A stretch of 64,000 nucleotides of DNA from Bimastos eiseni (Eukaryota; Annelida; Clitellata; Crassiclitellata; Lumbricidae), in NCBI GenBank assembly GCA_959347315.1, contig OY365806.1:30052347-30116346 (forward strand), written 5' to 3'. The notes below the pieces were generated by a model. The model was not told the origin of the DNA and searched no databases. It was given only the letters and a program-made list of their open reading frames with translations. Positions 57,843 through 64,000 of the stretch are shown in pieces. The stretch's first letter is position 1, and the number at the start of each line of letters is the position of its first letter. A program made the position numbers and the translations under genes.

Positions 57843-57986
57843 CAGAGGCGGCGATCCCGAGAGGGTCGGGGCACATGTCCCCCCCCCACCTTTTACAGAG
57901 AGGGGATACGTTATACGTTTGTCCCCCCTTCACATTTTCTACTCTCATTGGGTGACCCCACTTGTCAAACAAGATCGCCTCCTCTG
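57843..57986. mobile_element. hAT-type MITE with perfect 8-bp target duplication
   Basis: AGTTGGGT at 57835-57842 and again at 57987-57994 flanks a 144-bp segment. Its ends CAGAGGCGGCGATC and (reverse complement) CAGAGGAGGCGATC match at 13 of 14 bases and start with the CAG typical of hAT elements. The interior is C-rich (a C8 run) with no coding frame. Confidence 0.9.
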
Positions 57987-57999
57987 AGTTGGGTAAACA

Positions 58000-59240
58000 T
58001 GCTTGGTAAAAGCGAATGGAGTTGTATGCACGACAGAAAGGATTGTACGTAGCCCACCATACGATTGATTACAGTATTTAAAGGCTAATGTGGAATAATT
58101 ATAATGATCTTCGTTTATTAGACAGACTGTTAAACCGCACTTAGTTACGTGAGATGAGATTTGGGTGCCCTCGGCATAGGGTCCGAGTTTTGTGCAGTTC
58201 TAGCCAGATTGTTATCTTTTTGTGGTTGCTTTATCAGTAGCTTTAAGTTTCTAAAAACATTCTCTGGATGAAGCTCCTATCGTGCGCTATACATGCAAAC
58301 GATACGAACTTTAGCATTGTGGTCAATTATAAACACGATACAATCAAGATCTGGGCGTGCATATATAGTGCATAATAAATAAAGTTCCGGTTGTGGTGGT
58401 TTATGAAATATTGACCTTTGTTTACCGATATATGAACATCCAATATTTGGGGTGAATGAATATCCAATGTCTCTAAGTGAGCTCGCTTGTAAGCCGATCA
58501 ACAAATGTACCCCGTCCACCATCCTGCTTCATTTTCTAAACGGACTTCACCAAAAGGTTTCTGGAGACCAGTTAACCGGTGCCCTGCAGAGTGTGGAAAA
58601 CAAGCAGAGCAGTTGATCCGGATCCATGACGTAACTGATGGCGTCATAAACTGACAGATTATTATCACTCTTTACCGACGGGATGTCTCGTAATTACACA
58701 GAATACACTGCTTAGTTGGTAGAGGATCTATGATAGCTAGAGGATCATCCTTCATTCGCTAGTAGACTATTCGCTCGAAGTAACTGAATGTGGAGTGCAA
58801 TTGATCAAGATATCAGACTAAAGCTACCAATGGTCGTAATTGAGGCCAAATGAACTGAGAAACCAAGTCCACCATTTTGAATTGAGAGCGAACCATACAT
58901 ATTATTATATTACTGTTGTTCGTTGATCTGTTGCTACTGATGAATTCGTGTCCTTCCGCTATTATTTAGTCCTACAGTTTCAGTACATTGTGAACCAGGC
59001 AGCGAGAACGACACAGGTTGAGCAGTGAGACAGAACAGAAGTTGACCAAGAGGATAGTTATTGCGTTCAAGGCTCATTTTGAGACAAGGTGAAAGAATAT
59101 CAACATGTGAAGAATGAGGTATAAGAAATGGCGTCAATTTCAGGTATAATCCAATTAAAACCGCCGAATAGAGCAGAGTCTCTTCGTGTAGGCTGTTATG
59201 CGTTCGAAAAATAAATAAAACAAGTATGTGGCATTGGGGC
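58000..59240. other. Unassigned sequence
   Basis: No gene, RNA or bounded repeat is recognised. Confidence 0.4.
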
Positions 59241-59256
59241 ATAGCAGAGACATGTT

Positions 59257-59279
59257 GTTGTTATTATTATTATTATTAC

Positions 59280-59310
<31 letters not shown>

Positions 59311-59415
59311 GTTACAGTAGTAGTAGTGGTAGAAGTAGCGGTAGTGCAAGTAGTCGTAGTAGGGGAAGTTGTTGTTGTTGTAGTAACAGTAATTGCTGTA
59401 GTAGCAGTTGCTCTT
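59257..59415. repeat. (ATT)n and GTA/GTT trinucleotide repeats
   Basis: About 18 ATT units, then degenerate GTAGTA, GTTGTT and GTAGCA words. Confidence 0.95.
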
Positions 59416-59429
59416 ATTGTTGAATAGTA

Positions 59430-61820
59430 CAATAGTACCGTTCGATTAGTTATTTTTTTCGATCTTCTTGTTGACCACTCGTTACTATACGAAGCGTTTG
59501 TTTGTGTCTATGTTCCCTCTGCCCAGCGAGCTGTTCTTTGGGTAACAACACCAGCTCCTTTTGGCAGAGGGAAAGACACTGTGCCCCTTTCCATGTCTCC
59601 TTTCAATCCTTCACTGCTTCCGAGGTTTCGTCTCTTATAGCCACATTGTCTATGATGACTGCCACAGCAAAGTTCAGTTGTAAGCGACAACTGATTTATG
59701 CCTTTCGCATAAGATTAAATTTTATTATGCTGGAATATGTTATATTTCGATTAGACAAGGCTGTTCTAGCCATTGCATTGGATAATAATATTGGATTGGA
59801 CAGGAAACTGACCTGGAGTGGACTGCGAGATTCAGATCAAGAGAGTAGCAACATAGAGTGGCATGAATTTACGAGTGCTCATGTAACTTATCTTATATTA
59901 AGGTAAAGTGCCTAGAATAAACTGTATTGGGCAAGGCTGTCATCGACTGGATTGGACTAGATGAAAAATTGGACTAGAACGAAACTAGATGAAGCTAGAT
60001 TGGATTAAAGTAGACAACTTTAGTCTCTCAATTCTCTGGGTCCGATTTCTGGGCTGTTGTTGCTGTTGAATGCTGTTCTCTTGCTCTGCGTTGTCTCTGT
60101 TGTCGCTGTTGGTGCCTGACATCGTTGACTACGTGTATTCTCAAGCAATAACATCGAAATGGTATGTTATTTACCCAAGAATACCCGTAAGTAACCCTGT
60201 CATGTTCAGATGTTGTCCATGAAGACGGTTGATTGGAGCCTCTGGTGCACGCACAGAGAGTCCTCTCCAGGTAGCAGCCGGATTGCCACAACAACACCAC
60301 AAGTATCCGGCCTCAGCCTAAAGGTGCTGGCATTTATAAGCCGCTAACGACCTTAGTTTCTTAGTCTCAGGTATAGGACAAGTATGGTCAGAGTCTAATT
60401 TTAACGGCAAAGCTCTGAAGTCCAGTGTGATTTTTAATTACATGGGTTATGAACAGCAAGCTACAGGTTCAGAAACCATCTACTTATCTGTAGAACACTC
60501 GGCAACAAATTGGAAACTGTCCAAGCTGGTCACTTCCTCCCTTGATAGAGCAGACGCATTTATGTTGCGCCTTTTCAGGTCCTACCAAAAGGCGACAAGA
60601 TGCAGCTGAAAAGATGCAGCTGTTTGCTCTGCTGCAATATCAATGAATTGGACATGGCACTTTTGACTCCAAACCCTCGCAACGCAAGCGCTATTAGAAG
60701 TCACGAAACAAAAGAAGCGAAAAGTGCGCTCATGAATTGAATTTTAGAGTGAAAGCAAAATATTGGAACGACAGATAGTGGTGCACACTTGCTAGTCATG
60801 CGAACAACAAGCATTAAACGCTGTTTGGACATCATACAATTAATTATCTTATAAACGAACCAATTGAAATAACACCCTTAAATGTTTATGGCGAGTGCTT
60901 TTGCTAGGTATTAAAATGAGCGTGTTTGCACATACAAGCGTATGTGTGTAACGCCCATTGTATTGTTTCCGTTTATTTTATAATAGTATACCATAGCTGT
61001 CAAAACGAAGCCATTAACAAGCTAACTAAACGTTGCTTTAAGAGAATAATGTGTTGTTCCTGTTATGTCTATATTCACGTCGAGTGAGGTTAATTAAGAT
61101 CATTTTTAGCTAGCGGTTTTTATGCATGTCCTTATACGTCATTCGGAAGAGGAAGTTCTTTTTACCATTTACAAGATTCGTGTATAAATACATGCACTGT
61201 CACATTCGTAACGACATACTGTAGGCTACAACTACGTATGTACATAATAATCCTCGTTCATTGATTTCAGACTGACACACCGCAATACGATAATAGGTAG
61301 AGTACGAGCGGATGATCACAATTTATTGCAAGGGTTGAATTTATATATAGCCTATGGTACCAGTCAAGTCCTACCTTTAATTCAGTAATCGCAAAATGGA
61401 CAGATTAAGTCAACTTTATGGGGTAGCGGTAATCGATCTGGCTTCCTACTGCTCTTCACGCCAGTGTGTTTTCCCTTACACTGCACACTACATCAGATGG
61501 TCAACTGGATTACCTATAATGTCACTTTTGCTTATTGTCAGACATCCATTGTTGTCTTTGAAATGACATAGTACACTTCTGACGACAGCTGGCAATGAAT
61601 GTCGGTTTGAAGTACAGACAATTTAACAAAAAAAACTACATGTATGTAAGTCGCATTATCGTTCGATGCCTATTAATACTCTATTAAAATTTTCATTGTG
61701 TCTCTTCAATATGCCTTCATGTATCGGTTTCTTCAAACACTCTAGTCAACACTACGGCTCGTATAAATCATGGAGGGCATCAAAGTCAAGGTATAATTCA
61801 GTCGAAGCGAAATACAAGAA
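59430..61820. other. Unassigned sequence
   Basis: Frames of 60-134 codons occur on both strands (59502-59906 plus, 60028-60300 minus) with no recognisable domain. A degenerate GATTGGACTAGA repeat lies at 59938-60008. Confidence 0.4.
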
Positions 61821-61829
61821 TCTAATCCA

Positions 61830-62100
61830 ATACAAATTGACCTAATTCAACCTAACCTAACACATCGTGACCTAATTCAACCTGACCTAATGCGACCTCA
61901 TCGAATACGACCTAACCTAATCAAACCTGCCCTAGTTGAACGCTCCACAACCTAACCTGATCTATTCCATCCTCACCTCCTTCAACTTGACTCTACGCCA
62001 ACCTGATCTAGTCTAACTTCATTTATCCCAACTTGGCCTAATTCAACCCGACCTCGTCCAATCTGATCATATGCAACCTGACCTATCATCTAATCTGATC
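61830..62100. repeat. Degenerate ACCTAATTCAACCTG repeat
   Basis: Words ACCTAATTCAACCTAACCTA, GACCTAATGCGACCTCATCG and ACCTGATCTA recur with a spacing of about 12-25 bp. The plus strand is CCTAA-rich, but this is not a regular telomeric hexamer or pentamer. Confidence 0.75.
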
Positions 62101-62744
62101 TAATCGGAGCACTTATTATGTGGCGCTTCAATAATGCACATGACAATTATACAAGGACGATAGAAATTTGTGCAGAAGGTCAAATGGCAGAAAAATGAAT
62201 TGCAAACTTCGCACAAGGCATCTGGATTTAGGAAGAGTTCTACCACTCTATGGCATGTCTTCGTCTGTGTACGTATGTCTATCAGCCAGAAAGACAAACT
62301 AAATTGCCTGTGACAATGTGTCCGTTTTACCAAAAAAAAATTGATCATGCACGCCCAGATTGCGCTCAGGGCCTTTCAGAGCCCCAATCATGGAGAATGC
62401 ACATTATAGGCCTATATATAATTATACTATAATTCGCTAATCCGCAGTAACGAATAATAACACAGACAATGGGAAACAATTGTATTAGAAATAAAAAAGT
62501 TGCAACCTTTTCAACGACTAAGGTCTCTTCTTCAACTCAGACATGGATCTATTGAACCTGTTGCCCCACCCATCTGATGGGGGACTCCGTGCATTCTGTA
62601 TGAACCATAGGTGTAATCATTTGAATGTATCTCTGTCACTAATGGTCAAACTTACTAATGGTCAAAATAAGCAATGGATTTCAGGATTTCTCAAGTTCTT
62701 ACATATATTTTGGACAGCGTTGTATGCAAGACTTGAAACTTCAA

Positions 62745-62870
62745 GACCAAGACGAGACCTAGACACTGAGGTGCCGAGACCGAGACCGTGAGGTACCAAG
62801 ACCGAGACCGAGACCGAGACACTAGGTTCAGGACAGTACGAGACAGTACCGGTACGAGACAGTAAAAGAC
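62745..62870. repeat. GAGACC-type degenerate repeat, cluster 1
   Basis: GAGACCGAGACCGAGAC and GTACGAGACAGT words. Confidence 0.8.
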
Positions 62871-63304
62871 AAGTGATCTTATATTAAAGGCTGTACTATA
62901 CTAATGTATCAGTTTTCGGAAATAAGGTTCATTTGTAATTTCAATTTGAAACTTATAATATATATGGTATCAATTCCCGATCCGATAACAGTTTTTATAT
63001 TGTCGCGTTTAATCTTTTTCGAGATCTCTTCGTCGGCCTATCTTCTGGATAGTAGAAAGAAAGCCTTTTTACACACTTCTGAAATCTTCTAGACGATTTT
63101 AAACAAGCAGATTCGATACCAAATACCAAACGAAATGATAAATTTGCGCATATACTTACTCACCCTGAGAGACTCGAAGTTGTTCCGATGGTGGTTTTAC
63201 ATCAATGACAAACGTTTAGAGCGCAAGATTTTAAGACATCGAACGCGGAACTTAACGAAACCGCTTGTTCCAGACAGAACATGACTTTCACTTCAAGACA
63301 GTTT

Positions 63305-63420
63305 CTAAAAATTCGAGACACTACCGCGAGATCGAGACCGAGACAACAGGATTCCGAAATCAAGAGAATAAAAAAACTATCTCGAGACATCTCGAGACCG
63401 AGACACTTTCTCGAGACCAT
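63305..63420. repeat. GAGACC-type degenerate repeat, cluster 2
   Basis: CTCGAGACCGAGACA and CGAGATCGAGACCGAGACAA words in the same orientation as the cluster 560 bp upstream. The two may be arms or interior parts of one element, since such words are common in MITE interiors. Confidence 0.7.
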
Positions 63421-63624
63421 ACAACTCTGATTTTTGAGAATCTTAAGTTAACGTAAGCAATCAAAGGTATGAATCGAAGTCAATATGGCGTCGTGAACGA
63501 TTGGAAAGTGTTAATTCTGAATACGTGACACTAGGACTCTTCCAGTTGTTACCAATCACTCAACGTAAAACAGGTAGACACACAGTCGCCGAACTCTAGA
63601 CTTCTTGATTGCAGTTGTCTAGTC

Positions 63625-63765
63625 GGTCGGTCGGTCGGTCGAGTGACTGATAAATTTTTAATTTTGCATTATCTTAAGCCGAAACGAATGTATCGCGGTT
63701 TATCCACGGAACACACAGACAGACAGGTAGACAGACGGACACACGGACAGACGGACGGACTGATG
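63625..63765. repeat. (GGTC)n and (GACA/GACG)n tetranucleotide repeats
   Basis: (GGTC)4 at 63625-63641 and a GACAGACA/GACGGACG array at 63712-63762. Confidence 0.9.
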
Positions 63766-64000
63766 TGAAAGCCCAGGAATACAACGACCGATAGATGCTC
63801 AAATAGAGCGACATGGATATGTATCCACTATCCAGAGACAAAAGCTGCAGATAGTCAGACAGTTTGAGGTGATGTTACACAGGCAAAGATACAGAGACCG
63901 ACACACATGCACACAGTCATAAACAGACTCACTAAAGGCACAGGAATACCAACAATACATGCATACATACACATGCAGACAGGGATACCAAAAAAATACA

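Noticed and set aside
61830..62100. Interstitial telomeric array
   Set aside because: CCTAA words are present, but spacing is irregular and mixed with AATTCAACCTG; it is a degenerate repeat rather than a telomeric one.
1654..62415. Frequent AGGCCTA words through the window
   Set aside because: About a dozen occurrences were seen, roughly twice a rough composition-based expectation; too weak to interpret.

Overview
The window is animal nuclear DNA of the invertebrate, probably marine, type. This is inferred from what it contains: long microsatellite and minisatellite arrays, hAT miniature elements with 8-bp target duplications, a DD37E mariner relative, decayed CR1/L2-like LINE tails, a composite element with TTAA-type ends, and degenerate CCCTAA (TTAGGG-type) repeats. 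No complete protein-coding gene, rRNA, tRNA or CRISPR array can be supported. The longest open frames are artefacts of simple repeats. Species and phylum cannot be fixed from the sequence alone; mollusc or echinoderm would both fit.

Layout. 1-6 kb: hAT termini, a hAT relic with a recognisable transposase C-terminus (3149-4471), and the first composite TTAA element (4660-5971). 6.6-6.8 kb: two back-to-back palindromes. 8.9-9.3 kb: an LTR-like promoter unit with 22-bp repeats, TATA box, initiator-like sequence and AATAAA. 9.8-11.3 kb: a LINE 3' relic beside a deleted DD37E mariner element with long inverted repeats. 11.3-22 kb: mostly undistinguished, with one possible RTE-type LINE tail and a third, partial copy of the inner TTAA-associated element. 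22.6-23.4 kb: a 14/15-bp minisatellite of about 53 units. 25.1 kb: possible hAT dimerisation-domain remnant. 26.6-29.4 kb: promoter-like motifs, CCAT/CCGT repeats, one GC3-rich candidate exon, a 20-bp minisatellite and its AT-rich decayed relatives, and a hAT MITE. 29.4-32.5 kb: another hAT MITE, the second composite TTAA element (inverted relative to the first) and a CR1-like LINE on the minus strand. 33.0-33.9 kb: a GC-rich promoter-like stretch. 36.2-37.6 kb: an almost 900-bp perfect TCCA array. 39.7 kb: a second possible RTE tail. 43.0-44.7 kb: a 1.7-kb CA-rich compound array. 46.2-47.8 kb: two non-LTR reverse-transcriptase relics. 48.5 and 52.4 kb: promoter-like motif clusters. 54.0 and 57.8 kb: two hAT MITEs with clear 8-bp duplications. 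57.4 kb: a TIR-bounded element with a telomere-like core. 59-64 kb: microsatellites and degenerate minisatellites.

The recognisable elements all look dead: stops, frameshifts, a lost catalytic aspartate, or missing N-terminal halves. If a host gene crosses the window it does so as small exons between long repeat-filled introns. The one stretch with coding-like codon use is 27760-27920. Everything here was read by eye; boundaries of old elements are approximate.
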